The position numbers and the translations under genes were made by a program. Of a stretch of 64,000 nucleotides of DNA, positions 29,001-37,300 are shown piece after piece. Below the pieces are notes generated by a model. That model ran no database searches and was not told the DNA's origin. It saw nothing but the letters and a program-made list of their open reading frames with translations. Every line of letters begins with the position of its first letter. The first letter of the stretch is position 1. Origin of the DNA: Jejuia algarum (lineage in GTDB: Bacteria; Bacteroidota; Bacteroidia; Flavobacteriales; Flavobacteriaceae); the NCBI GenBank assembly GCA_947495775.1, contig CANMAQ010000018.1:1-64000 (forward strand), in the 5' to 3' direction.

Positions 29001-30213
29001 TTTGACTGTTCTTATCAAAATCCAAATACGTATAAGGCACACCTCCAGTATTTAAATTAAAATTGTCGTAATACTTTAGAACATTGGTATTGGTTGGCAC
29101 AGGTAAAACTTCTATAGCTGGCCGACCTTGTGCATCATAAATAACCTCTCCTACAACCGCATTATCATCACTATTAATTGTCGTTACAGTTTGGCGATTT
29201 CTCAATGTACCATCAAAATAACTAACCACCTCTTTCTTTTTACCTTCTTCGGCATAAGAGGCTTGGAATTGCCAGTTTTTAGTATTGGCATGATCGGTAT
29301 CTATACGGTATACGCCCGCCCCTAAAGTTCCCCAATCTGAGATCTTTGCATTCGATTTCGTATAAGGGTTGCTAGACCATAAACTGTATTTTTTTTGTTC
29401 TAAATCTGCCAAGAAATGCCCAACAGCACGCACCCGATATATGATAAATCCTCGTGAGTAAACTAAAGGTATACTATATTGCGTTTGTTCTGTTTGTATA
29501 CGGGTACTATTATGCTCAAAATCTCTAACGGATAAGGGTATAGCATTAGCCTGAAGGTCGTCCTGAAGTAAATCACTATAACTATCTAACCAAGTCCATT
29601 CTACATCATAATATTGCGCTGTCGCAATGCCGTCCCATCGTATTTCTAATTCATTATTACTGGTAATACTTGAGCCTACATTAGCAGGAGCATTTGCTGG
29701 TAATTCATAAAAGCGTTGCGCACGAAAAGCTATATTTAATACGATATTATCTGGTGTTGTTCCATCCACCACCGTAGTTCCATTAACTTCTAAACGACTG
29801 CTTATTACTTTTACCACAGCACCATAACTTGAGTACACTTTAAAAATAGATTCGTCTATCACATTACCTATTCCTGGCGCATAATTATGTTCTATTTCTA
29901 GGTTAATTTCCTCGGTATTTTGCGTATTTAAATCTCCACTTGCAAGTATTGGAGTGACCTCTAAAGTTAATGAAAATTTATATGCAGAAAACGGTGCAAC
30001 GTCTTCTTGTACACTTAAACTTACGTATGAATCGGCTGTGAGATCTAAACCATTTACAGGCCCTACTAATCTTTGAGTTTGGAGTATACTTCCTACTCTT
30101 ATTTGATTACCTATAAATTCGTCTTCAGTATTTTGTCCATAACTATTTTGAGTTACAGCTAAAAACAATAACAATATCTGAACACATACTGTATGGGTTA
30201 ATTTTCTTAACAT
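20023..30213 (-). CDS. Giant Rhs protein with papain-fold C-terminal toxin
   Basis: The 3396-aa protein has a Sec signal (ending NSYGQ, about residue 26), an N-terminal beta-rich part, then a DUF6443-like block (ASYAEEGKKKEVVSYFDGT, VIYDAQGRPAIEVLPVPT), long Cys-containing linkers, and YD/Rhs repeats such as YRYNSLNQLVWQFTPDGDET and YDGLGRIIQAGEL from about 2220 on. The Rhs-associated core ends with RMHDPRVGRFLSIDPLA at about 3057-3073. The last 140 residues are a papain-like toxin of the Tox-PL/papain fold toxin 1 type: C3275 and C3278 in NNCVNCAIG, H3354 in GEGHVLNVV and D3369 in LLDGQG form the expected Cys-His-Asp set. Such domains are predicted proteases or glutamine deamidases. Last-but-one gene of the operon. 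It has no T9SS sorting signal, so how it crosses the outer membrane is unclear. Confidence 0.88.
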   Translation of the reverse strand: MLRKLTHTVCVQILLLFLAVTQNSYGQNTEDEFIGNQIRVGSILQTQRLVGPVNGLDLTADSYVSLSVQEDVAPFSAYKFSLTLEVTPILASGDLNTQNTEEINLEIEHNYAPGIGNVIDESIFKVYSSYGAVVKVISSRLEVNGTTVVDGTTPDNIVLNIAFRAQRFYELPANAPANVGSSITSNNELEIRWDGIATAQYYDVEWTWLDSYSDLLQDDLQANAIPLSVRDFEHNSTRIQTEQTQYSIPLVYSRGFIIYRVRAVGHFLADLEQKKYSLWSSNPYTKSNAKISDWGTLGAGVYRIDTDHANTKNWQFQASYAEEGKKKEVVSYFDGTLRNRQTVTTINSDDNAVVGEVIYDAQGRPAIEVLPVPTNTNVLKYYDNFNLNTGGVPYTYLDFDKNSQNQIDEPSAAKAMSIASGASQYYSGNNNLNAPYKDQIPDAEQYPFSQIEYTPDNTGRIRRKGGVGNMHQLGTGHDMEYYYSTPEQIELNRLFGYSVGNAGHYKKNMVLDPNRQLSISYIDPQGRTIATALTGAKPENLDALEDEANLDLHKRLTADLLNKQSSTAKDSPVDNNTRGTSGNYGALQDQLVYNASKAVVFRDVRNFGYSINGPAFSYGCPDPTEAYKHNYNLAFTLAIDLINEDGESLFTLNDTNPVFKKIELSGINQITLGPDDIPDLAIDRGTFSIQKILTVDQEKLETYADNYIARLQDANDACYIPQTELVPPLIIENCGFDCETCAAALMEGYPNDPEGAKAAYVAAQIVENQERYNTFTNREKNSFEAALHTQWDAALNACLAPCTGADTPVAQRPNIVSCQSALNQLLTDMSPIGQYGNGEDSDGTILNIFDAVNIKLISAKIAGQDDSAYYSWKTPWHPEYDSAVSKTQGHYYNTDGTISYIRVKEIRTVVEGEGEEEDTVIISYDPVIDDGAPLTPVAGTKDAHWVEPQYLTNSENFTRSGVWKDSWSYSLLSYHPEYDYLRYNEALCALQYKSFSSDGYDSYLQSITTFSEAVSAGFLNGALDLYNDDPYFRNALPTPFDPSTHNLLKARQDIIREALETNFDGSNHPMLSTVYTRAICNSLEVCEVPDAALVILNTVKSSSSSFSTEEKDEFWNTYKANYLGIKQRIQSVFINAYAQKEGVYNGCIGATAAPVALIENFSSYNANIRTTLESYLRGTNPSDGICEDAYASSYSTKQKRFVPTDLYFNAGAAPENALQDIAEQVDYDYYVNTGTCPMARDLMLYLDGYFNDLQVTGTPIIHSNKAYHGLYLSSSLYQEFGGHFPAGSATVTTSSTLGESNDELVLTVSGSEGVLEDAETKIRLPGYNWTTYGSNSFTITAVTTITSSYNTVTELFEFTALAKIDEAGAYKEAVLTGTTKAGLTCSIDNPLTPGQYLGAGSTYDGSGSCNKESYFVKALKALMNTLAANGTIDQAEVDLSNLRAYTNSYLPEFFGGGTTVLWKRPDATSISIEIDGRQVFTVKNIVASGEGQAQNVLLNATLLDLRFDYIFDGERKTVLGQEVLLYYGEDQQYVANVEADENTLVNFLCCDDINNYTICIDEIEDVKFSRELATLLNAAIQKDNILTDNLHKAIPITNYPNEYTTNLQKIFTLNTSEGGVLHESSISDFDHRGVDFSNLKHVSIGASKIDNFATSFLITFFDLYRFDVRIRGDLVSDISSIQSLERIAYGVGSTFASTHKLYYTNKENIQTSVFCTVAYAEVSYPRSLNNSSRPVNLRCNIEERYGDLPLQEDPDLLFNTDLEVCNNPLENEFENLLKASFNANLKYQRREILEIQRDAINDDLFFNAFNLNERMKMIGEPQYEARDFEGLKYHNTFHSYTYRYDERFNFLNDPDAFLDHSNHENIHTIRANFQDETSEVLFGNISITLSEENDFRNIYEISDLKIRSYKEFAFGSQNSLLATIDYIDNNGAAKRAKNVNIRLFRRDDYFNSNSRPNETSSTAFVLKFCDLLDINLNNQAAFTTSSNAAAFQVKAAPLIAAPSFLQTTNCDEDKVCVAQPVAPVSCTDKYQDFITKLVAIGDTEQQALYDEATFCDKQLAYLTDDYIYYLSQFEITNPRTSVRYLSIATFGATEFGYGYEDPNPSITGMKGIVDAYLRDVNTLQNAGTPDAIKSWSQYTSDYLYELTNEGKQCISLPAPLPITTDGFTKPILEASPCEQLTTAIHASYGDDTYQLFLEKERQDFINSYLEYALKEVVENFGMTYYDKEYQYTLYYYDQAGNLVQTVPPEGVKRFSDVEMKAKVDVDGEALSLNERINRHRQNPTGENLELLPSHNFKTQYRYNSLNQLVWQFTPDGDETRFAYDGLGRIIASQNAKQLANNTFSYTLYDGLGRIIQAGELVPNVAVEINSTTGKLKYTGTDNLVFTGNTSTDPEIKPFPSNISQQQKEVTFTQYTTYLGDPKALFRTVNSTNNLLAKSRNRVTEIYYHNTVTTNTLVQYDYDNALFYHYDIHGNVQELAQHNRLLAKSLERYAGLKRVEYQYDLISGNVNKVYYQKEAGDQFIHKYRYDADNRITQVETSQDDIIWETDASYKYYAHGPLARTLLGDKKVQGLDYAYTIQGWLKGVNADQLDVSKDLGGDGASGSNTLKDVFGFALTYNDEDYKPIGNNSAFTQSKTIGTNHNKNLYNGNIKQMITDVMDKDEVVLGEQINHYSYDQLNRITGMQGYNSANAPNYSSSYSYDNNGNLETLKRATRNGDNVVVDMDDLSYQYGETKINPLTREETKNNQLRSVNDAIGAIGFNDLGRTATDLYEYDAIGQLISDKAEGINTINWRVDGKVESILKTDKQIFFKYDGLGNRIAKTVLPENTTTVYARDAQGNVLAVYETNESNTANITEQKEVVLKEHHIYGSSRLGIEQRQALLSSDDQELGSIRSNLILPTNTLNTTLAQALNSIEVAGGANNFVVDPAEALTMQAGNEIVLQQGFTAVSGAEFTGQIQEIVDNSLGHPNVYSKTIGDKRYELSNHLGNVLSVVSDRKLFKNDTFVPDVLSYNDYYPFGMLLPNRHGSSDKYRYGFQGQEKDDEVKGEGNSVNFKYRMHDPRVGRFLSIDPLASEYSWNSPYSFSANRVIDGAELEGLEVKTVINYWDQHQNGDWFVKHTEAFVLDGENTNFTVEEYNVISGVGVVSQAQYDQVKSYMGTLNGLKSSANYNYTDPESTKQRKADDDAWVTAMMDKRGFDPLYRLELQQVILQRDLSAPDNQEFAQDLADTGQLLNRFGVFRTAKVSGLGQIDEMAGSVKSMNKGATVWGGGRNNCVNCAIGVDYKLAGRANSALPKAPFTNGKYYDVVQPIAIIEKTYNTTFKSFKGMDDLKSLLGKSGERGIIYGKYANGEGHVLNVVNQNGKINLLDGQGRVLGSGNGAGTISNFVETKLLKTN

Positions 30214-30226
30214 GGCTTTTGTAATA

Positions 30227-30949
30227 TTATAGGTTTCTTCTATTGTCTATTAAAGTATACGTTTTGTAATTCTGTGCCAAGCGTACTTTACTACTAGCAT
30301 CTAACTCTATATAGTCTTCTAATTTTGGCTTCACCATCACATCCTTCGTATTGGGTTTAACCATTATTTCTATACGTCCTACATCTAATACTTTAGCACC
30401 GTTACTATCTTTAAAGGGAACTTTTGTACCTAAATACAATATTTGTTTATCTATCTCTAAAGTATTTTTATTGATATACAGGTCTATTTTTTTATGAGGT
30501 ATGGGCAGAGGCGTATCTTTTAATAACAATTCATAAACAAGAATACCTCCTTCTTCTTTTGTCTTTACAATTTTATAAAACTGTAAAAACCTAGAGATAT
30601 CTACAGGAGCTGTTTGTATCTGTTGATTTGTAGTGTAGACTAAGGTCTTTTCCTTCTTATTTAATACAATATGGTGTTCTGGAAATTGAACAACTTCATT
30701 CCCCAAAACATGTACCAATACAACATCTCCTTTTTTCTGAATGGTTCCTGTATAATTTTCTACGATATCTGTACCTGTATAACCTCTATACATGTTATAT
30801 GTCATAGAGTAATTAAAGGTATTACGCGCTTTATAATGTGCTTCTACTTTTTGCAAAATTACTTCTGGTGTTACGTCTTGACTTTGGCTAACCAAAGAGA
30901 CAAAATACACTATAAAAACAGTAACATATTGTTTTAAGATAAGACTCAT
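30227..30949 (-). CDS. Secreted LolA-like protein of the Rhs operon
   Basis: A 240-aa protein with a Sec signal (about 1-22, ending SLVSQSQ). The mature protein begins VTPEVILQKVEAHYKARNTF, a helix as in LolA/LolB-like outer-membrane lipoprotein carriers, then alternating beta strands (YNMYRGYTGTDIVENYTGTI, HHIVLNKKEKTLVY) that would form the half-barrel of that fold. No exact family assigned. Gaps of 5 nt from the upstream gene and 13 nt to the Rhs gene place it in the operon, perhaps as a periplasmic chaperone or carrier for the giant proteins; that role is inference. Confidence 0.6.
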   Translation of the reverse strand: MSLILKQYVTVFIVYFVSLVSQSQDVTPEVILQKVEAHYKARNTFNYSMTYNMYRGYTGTDIVENYTGTIQKKGDVVLVHVLGNEVVQFPEHHIVLNKKEKTLVYTTNQQIQTAPVDISRFLQFYKIVKTKEEGGILVYELLLKDTPLPIPHKKIDLYINKNTLEIDKQILYLGTKVPFKDSNGAKVLDVGRIEIMVKPNTKDVMVKPKLEDYIELDASSKVRLAQNYKTYTLIDNRRNL

Positions 30950-30954
30950 ATATT

Positions 30955-33900
30955 TTATTTTTTTACGTTTCCTGATCTGGTTTCTTGTATTGTATAGACA
31001 CCTTTAACAGTCTCTTTTTTTACCCGAACTAAGCCTCCCTCTAAATCGTATTCATAATAGGTCGCATAATTATTTTCATCTAACTCTGAAACCAAACGTT
31101 GATTTTCTGGATGATACACAAATGTTTTCATATTACTTTCTAAGGGCTGTATACGCACATCATCGAAATACACCATCTTATTTTCATCTGTATTTTTTAA
31201 GGCTATAGTCATTCGTCCTGTTTCATTAGGTATTTGAAACTGACCTGTAATTTTCTGCCACTTATCTATAATAGGGCCTTGCGGGCTAAATTGCAGTACA
31301 CTATTTGGTATAGGATTGCCATTTTCATCTACAAAACTTATTTCTATTTGTGCTTTATCGTACGTAATTTTAGGTTGATATTCGTCTTCTGTATAACTAT
31401 TAAAATCTACCGTTTCTTTTATCACATTTCTTGTAGGAAGCCGTATAACTTGATTTTCCTGACGAGCAGGAGCTGTATTTTGGTTAAAACTGGCGTATAT
31501 TATAAATTCTCCATTATTAACTAGCACATTTGTAAAATTTAAAAGTTCCTCTGCTGTACTGTCGTTATCATCTAACAATGGGTAATGATAGGTCTTTTCT
31601 CTAAAAACAGTTTCTGTTTCTTGGGCATTTAACACCTTATACCTATGGGTAAACGTTGGTGTGAGGTATCGAAATTCTTTATCTTTTGTACTATTTAAAT
31701 AAAATGAAAAGCCTATTGTTCTGCCTTGTCCACTCACACCTGTATAGCCATCTTTTATTGCTTTAAAACCATACACTTTAAACTTTTTATCCCTAAAACT
31801 TAACCCTTCTATAAAGGGCATAAGTAATCTAAAATCTAATTCTGGTTCGCCTCCAATAAATTCTGGTTCGTATTCTTCGGGAAAATCATATAAATCGGTA
31901 TCTACATTTTTACTCAACAACCTGTTTTTAAGATGATTTAGTAACCCTACAAATAAACTACTCTCTGTACTATTATTAAAACTAATGGTGCGTGTAGTGT
32001 TAGCAGTAACCTCTCTTTCATTAACCCAAGCTTCTATAACATATGGTTTTAGCAACTCTGGCTTAAACAATTCACATCCAAATAGAGGATCTCCTATTTC
32101 TGGGGAGAGCGTGACGTATATACGCTCTCTAGCACTATAACAACCATCTATTACTTGTGCTGCATAATAGAAACGATCATTAACAAGTGACGCAGCTGGG
32201 TTAAGTTGTTCTCCCCCAGTAGGAACGGCATACCAAACAATCTCATTTCCAAAAGCAATTAAATCGCCTACAGTTTGAGATTCGTCTGCATAAAATTTCT
32301 GTATCGGGTTCGTTATTAGTGGTGGCTCTACAAAATTGGCAAATACCCTTACTTGAAAACGGGTTTTACTTTCTGCTCCATTTCTAGGATCTCGCTGCGC
32401 TGCATAATAAGAAGTGTTAGGTTGTATAACTGTTTCCGCATTTAACACTTGACCTCCTGTACTACCGTTATACCAAACTACCGTTAGTCCTGGTTCTACT
32501 TCTAATACAATATCATCTAGCGTAGATGTTGTACATAAAACTTGTACTGGATCTCCTGTGGGAGGCATAACACCAAGTTCGACTGTTACAGGAAAACGGC
32601 ATTCGCAACCTCTACAAGATGCCGCATAATAGGTATTACCATTAACAACAGTTGTATTTGCATCCAATGGAGTTCCACCAGAACTAACTGAATACCAATA
32701 CGTAGCACCATCATTCTCTATATAAATATCTTTAACTTGAGCTCTTGGGGTTTCGTAAATATTAAACAATTCTTCCGAATAACCATCTGGACTCTCAAAT
32801 GTTCTAACAGATACTGGTGTACGAGAACTAATAGCATCACTACTATCATCCCACCAATAAAATGTATCATTTGCTGTAGCGCTAACTTGCTCTGAATTAT
32901 TAAGAGCAGTACCTCCTGTCTCTGTTCTATACCAAGACACGTTAGCACCTTGAGGAAATAAGTTCGCTACCCTTGGGTAATCTTCGTACGCATCTAAACA
33001 CAATATTAATACTTCTGGAACTACTGGTGGTACTACTGGAACTTCACAGTCGTATACAATCTTATAAGAGTCTCCATTAGCTATGGCTCTTCCCTTTACT
33101 TCTACCCCTTTAATAGTGATAGCTTCATTAGCGGTCTGTATTCTCAAATTTAGAAATAGCGTTACCCATAAATCAGATGTACAAATAAGTCCTGGCTCAA
33201 AAAGGCAAAACGACTCATAACCATAAGTGTTTTGTGTTGTATTACCATTATTTGCTTCTAAAAACTCATTTAAATGCAATAGATTTTCGTATAGCTCATG
33301 TACTCCATGTACTCCTATATCGCCACTAGTATTGTCTAAATCATCTTCGTCTAACAAATAGGCATCAACAACATTAATAGACTCAATATCAAACGCGCTA
33401 TTATCATGCATACCTATATTTAAATTAAGAGTTGCATCTGTAACATTATTATCATTTTCATTCCTGAAACCTCGAAATTCACCACTAATACATAAAATGT
33501 TTGGACTAGGTTCTATTTCCTCCACATTTAAATAAAAATCCCATCGTATAGGTAAAAGAGGAAATTTTACGCTTTGCATTGTTAACCTATAAGTCCCTTG
33601 ATTTCTTTTCCTTACAAAGTTTATAGTATGTCTGTTTCCACCTGACACACGGTAAAATTGCGTTTGAAATTCATTTCTAAATGACCATTCTAAACCAGTA
33701 TATCTTATGTTTCTTGGGGTTTGAAGGGGCCCATCTAAGTGAAGTACTTCTGCTTCTGTTACGTTTTTTATTATCATTACATCTGAAGGTCTGTCCTCTC
33801 TTTGTGGAGCATATATATGTCTAAAAACATTATCATCATTTATGTTTGAAGCTTCAAATGCTGTTGCTGTATAATAGTTGTTAGATAAATCTAAGTCTTC

Positions 33901-34329
33901 TATAAAACGAGGAAAAAGACAGCCTTCCCCTAAGCTACCTCTTAATTTATTACCTCCTAATTTTAAAACTTGCAAATTTGTCAATGCCGCAATTTCTATA
34001 GGCAAAACGCCTTCCAAATCATTTTCAGACAAATCTAACATATATACATTTCCATTACCTGTAAGATAAACACCATGCCAATTTTCGATATTTTGTGCAT
34101 CATCCCAAGGATTTACAGCATCTCTTTCATTTTTCCAGTTAGGCCCTCCTGTGGCATTATACAGGGCTCTTAAAGCTTCTTTTTGGCTAATTTGTGGAAT
34201 ATTACAGTCATTATTTTGACCATATAGCGCGACATTGCCTATAATTAATATTAGTATTACGCTTAAATTACGATATAAATTTGCCATATATTGATATTGT
34301 ATTGTGCCATATGTTGTGTTCAGCTTCAT
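30955..34329 (-). CDS. LRR + Ig-like multidomain surface protein of the Rhs operon
   Basis: A 1124-aa exported protein. A second Met at residue 15 (genome 34287) gives a cleaner signal peptide ending ALYGQ; the first Met lies 4 nt after the previous stop, so either start is possible. Residues about 50-150 are plant-type leucine-rich repeats (MLDLSENDLEGVLPIEIAAL, LQVLKLGGNKLRGSLGEG). In the middle are four Ig-like (CHU_C-associated, Ig_7-like) repeats, each with a TGG/SGG turn and a YYAA or YWW strand end, for example STGGQVLNAETVIQPNTSYY. The C-terminus has a carbohydrate-binding-like sandwich and a YD-type end (YATYYEYDLEGGLVRVKKET) typical of proteins upstream of Bacteroidota Rhs genes. 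Probably a surface partner of the Rhs toxin. Confidence 0.75.
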   Translation of the reverse strand: MKLNTTYGTIQYQYMANLYRNLSVILILIIGNVALYGQNNDCNIPQISQKEALRALYNATGGPNWKNERDAVNPWDDAQNIENWHGVYLTGNGNVYMLDLSENDLEGVLPIEIAALTNLQVLKLGGNKLRGSLGEGCLFPRFIEDLDLSNNYYTATAFEASNINDDNVFRHIYAPQREDRPSDVMIIKNVTEAEVLHLDGPLQTPRNIRYTGLEWSFRNEFQTQFYRVSGGNRHTINFVRKRNQGTYRLTMQSVKFPLLPIRWDFYLNVEEIEPSPNILCISGEFRGFRNENDNNVTDATLNLNIGMHDNSAFDIESINVVDAYLLDEDDLDNTSGDIGVHGVHELYENLLHLNEFLEANNGNTTQNTYGYESFCLFEPGLICTSDLWVTLFLNLRIQTANEAITIKGVEVKGRAIANGDSYKIVYDCEVPVVPPVVPEVLILCLDAYEDYPRVANLFPQGANVSWYRTETGGTALNNSEQVSATANDTFYWWDDSSDAISSRTPVSVRTFESPDGYSEELFNIYETPRAQVKDIYIENDGATYWYSVSSGGTPLDANTTVVNGNTYYAASCRGCECRFPVTVELGVMPPTGDPVQVLCTTSTLDDIVLEVEPGLTVVWYNGSTGGQVLNAETVIQPNTSYYAAQRDPRNGAESKTRFQVRVFANFVEPPLITNPIQKFYADESQTVGDLIAFGNEIVWYAVPTGGEQLNPAASLVNDRFYYAAQVIDGCYSARERIYVTLSPEIGDPLFGCELFKPELLKPYVIEAWVNEREVTANTTRTISFNNSTESSLFVGLLNHLKNRLLSKNVDTDLYDFPEEYEPEFIGGEPELDFRLLMPFIEGLSFRDKKFKVYGFKAIKDGYTGVSGQGRTIGFSFYLNSTKDKEFRYLTPTFTHRYKVLNAQETETVFREKTYHYPLLDDNDSTAEELLNFTNVLVNNGEFIIYASFNQNTAPARQENQVIRLPTRNVIKETVDFNSYTEDEYQPKITYDKAQIEISFVDENGNPIPNSVLQFSPQGPIIDKWQKITGQFQIPNETGRMTIALKNTDENKMVYFDDVRIQPLESNMKTFVYHPENQRLVSELDENNYATYYEYDLEGGLVRVKKETVKGVYTIQETRSGNVKK

Positions 34330-34333
34330 AATT

Positions 34334-37300
34334 CTAGTTATTATCTAAATTAGATTTAAACAACTGAAATTTATTATACGATTTTCCATGGCAATTGTCA
34401 TCTTTAAAAACCGTTACATCAAATGCCTTTGTAAAACGCACATTTCCCCTAGTATCTACAAGTCTAAAGTTTGTTGCCAGCGTACTCTTCTTCTTTCGCT
34501 GCCCACCGATTTCTAATTGGGCATTAAAGCGCCCTGTAGCATCTAATGTTATGGGAGTGGTAAATGTTAAAATACCATTGATGTGTTCTCCGTTTTCCAT
34601 TTTAACGCCATTAAGGAAAATATGCCACCACCCCCTAGGAGTTCGTGTTACTTCTATAATAAAAGTAGCTGTATCATTTGGTGTCCCATTTACTGTAAAG
34701 GTCATATGTTTGCCACAATGGAAACTTAATCGCTCTGATTGGACAAGGTCTGTAATTTTTAAATTAGAGTTATCATCACAGGCATCTCCAATACCATCAT
34801 TATCACGATCTGCTTGACTCGTGTTAGGTGTATACACACATTTATCTGTAGCATTAGGTATCCTATCGTGATCTATATCATCTTCATTACCCGATATCCC
34901 TTTAAGCTCAACCGTTTTAAGAGCAGAAGCACCTGTAGGTAAAAACAAACTACGCAATCCTGTATGCGACTGGTCTTCTGATATTTCTGCGCCTTTAGGC
35001 CCATCATCAACAATCGTATTTTTAAAATTAAAATGGCCTTCGTCTGTATTTAAAAAGCTATAATCTTCAAAATTATCAGTTCCCATATGCCCATACTTGC
35101 TATTAGATGCCACAGCAATTGGCAAAGTAAAGTTATAACCATATTGTGCAGAAGAATACCTATTTAAAGCATCTCTATTTTCTATTTCTGCACCAAAAGG
35201 ACTGTATTGCGTTACCTCGCTAGCAAAAGTCCAAGGCCCTTCTTTGTTTTCTATTTGGTTAAGTACAGCCGTATTTTCTACCCATCCAGAGGCTCCGTTT
35301 AAGGCATAAAATGGTGTGAAATCTTTAAAATAACCTTCATTTCTGGTGTGACGCTTAGCTGTTGTTTCTTGTGAAATAGCTACACGTTCTGTTAAATAGG
35401 CATACGATTTGTCTGCACGCCACTCACCTTTTACATTATAAACATAAGGATTAAACCCATACTCTTCTATTGGTATTTCTGCCAAGACATCACTATCCAC
35501 ACTTGCATTAGGGATATAAGGCAAATTATTTTCACATTGGCAGTTCCAAAAATCTTTATATTTTACAGCACTTGCATTTACTATGCGCAAACTTGTTGCT
35601 GTTTGATGAAACGTTGCTGTATTAATACCTGAAGTGTAATTTCCGTTGTTGTCTTTAACAGGTAGTGGATCTTTCATCATGGTCACAGCTCCCATGTTCC
35701 CTTGTTGTTGGTTACGGTATCCTGAACGAATAATTTTAAAATCAAAATTTTGAAACTCAGAACCATCTATAATTACCCCATTTCTATCCATTAATTTAAT
35801 ACCATTGCCTCCTCCCGCATAAGCAACAACCCAAAGACGTTTTCCTTTATTGATGGCGGGGGTACGTGCCATTATTTCATCTCCTAAAGCAAAATAGTTA
35901 CTAGCATCGCTTATGCCCTGTAGCCTAAAATAATTTCCCGAATATTCTAACTTACCTCTAAGCCCTATGTTTGTTGTAGCTTGCCCCATTTCATTATACC
36001 TCCAATAAGCTGGGAAATTGAAATTATAATACGAGTCATCATATTCATTTATTGTTTTCGTTAACAATACTTGTCCTGTTTCGGCATCCCAAGCTTCATT
36101 TACCGTAGATACTCTAGCTCCCAAATCTGTTGCTATTTTTTCTTTTAATAATGCTGTAGTATGTACTGTTTTTGTTGTTATAGCGCTATGCCCTATGTTT
36201 TCTTGAGTTGTAGAAATAGGAAAAACAGTTGCTATAATTAACACGAACAATGGAAAAGGAAGTGCTGCAACATTGGCATTAGCACCCAATGTTTGCGATT
36301 TGGAGTAAGATTCTCTAAAATCTGTAATCACATCGTAATCTACTGCTATTTCTTTATCCTCTACAATACCTTGCTTATTAATTACAGGGAGTCTATTACT
36401 TAACTCTCCTTCCTGTCCTTCTTTTGTACTATATCTATATTCTACTGCAGAAATAGGTTGCTTAACACCTTCTTGAAATACTTTTTGTGTACGCATTTTA
36501 CCATCCATATCATTAGTATGAACAACATAACCTTGCGATAAGGTTAATTCGTTTTTAACATGAATAGGAATTCCGAAAAGGCCTCCTATTACATTTTCAA
36601 GAACACTTCTTTGATTACTTGAATAGTCTGAATCAATATCTGTATAGTCCACTTTTGTTGGAAAATCTTTTGAAGTATAGTATTCTGAAACAACTTTACC
36701 TGTAGCATGACTTGTAATATCATCGCTTTTTCTATCTAAATTTTTAACTGTTACTCTACTATAAGTAACTTTAGAAGTTGGAAAAAAGGCTTTTCCAAAA
36801 GGCTTCTCAATATAACTTAATTCTCTTGGAGAAATAAGTCGTTCTCCTTTATCGTAAAAGGGTTCTACAAATGGGTTTTCGGCACTATCGTTTGGCTCGA
36901 AAGTAGCTACACCACTACTAGAGTTATCATTCAACTTATAGTCATAGATTTGACCATAAGATTGCTTAGGTGCTCCATTCGTCATAACATCCCAATTGTC
37001 TTGCATTTCTATACGTTTTATTCTAGCGCCCCCACCAAGTTTATCGGTTTTCGGGTTTGACAGACGTATCCAAGATTTATTTGGTATAAATCGTTGTGCA
37101 CACAAAAACTCATCACTTCTTAATTTTCCGTTTGGCCCCGTAAATATCTGCCCTACAGCCTCTATATCTGAAACTAATTGTTTTGCAATGGTAACTATAT
37201 TTTCTGTGCGATGGTCTTGATTTAAGCCATAAACAATACCATTTAAATACGTTCTCCCAAAAAACAAACCTGCTTTCGTTATAGGATTGACATCTTTATT

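Noticed and set aside
32718..32948. A 76-codon minus-strand ORF
   Set aside because: Out-of-frame shadow inside the 1124-aa Ig-like protein gene.
34395..34817. A 140-codon plus-strand ORF
   Set aside because: Antisense to the TSP3 and C-terminal part of the 2086-aa protein; no motif of its own.
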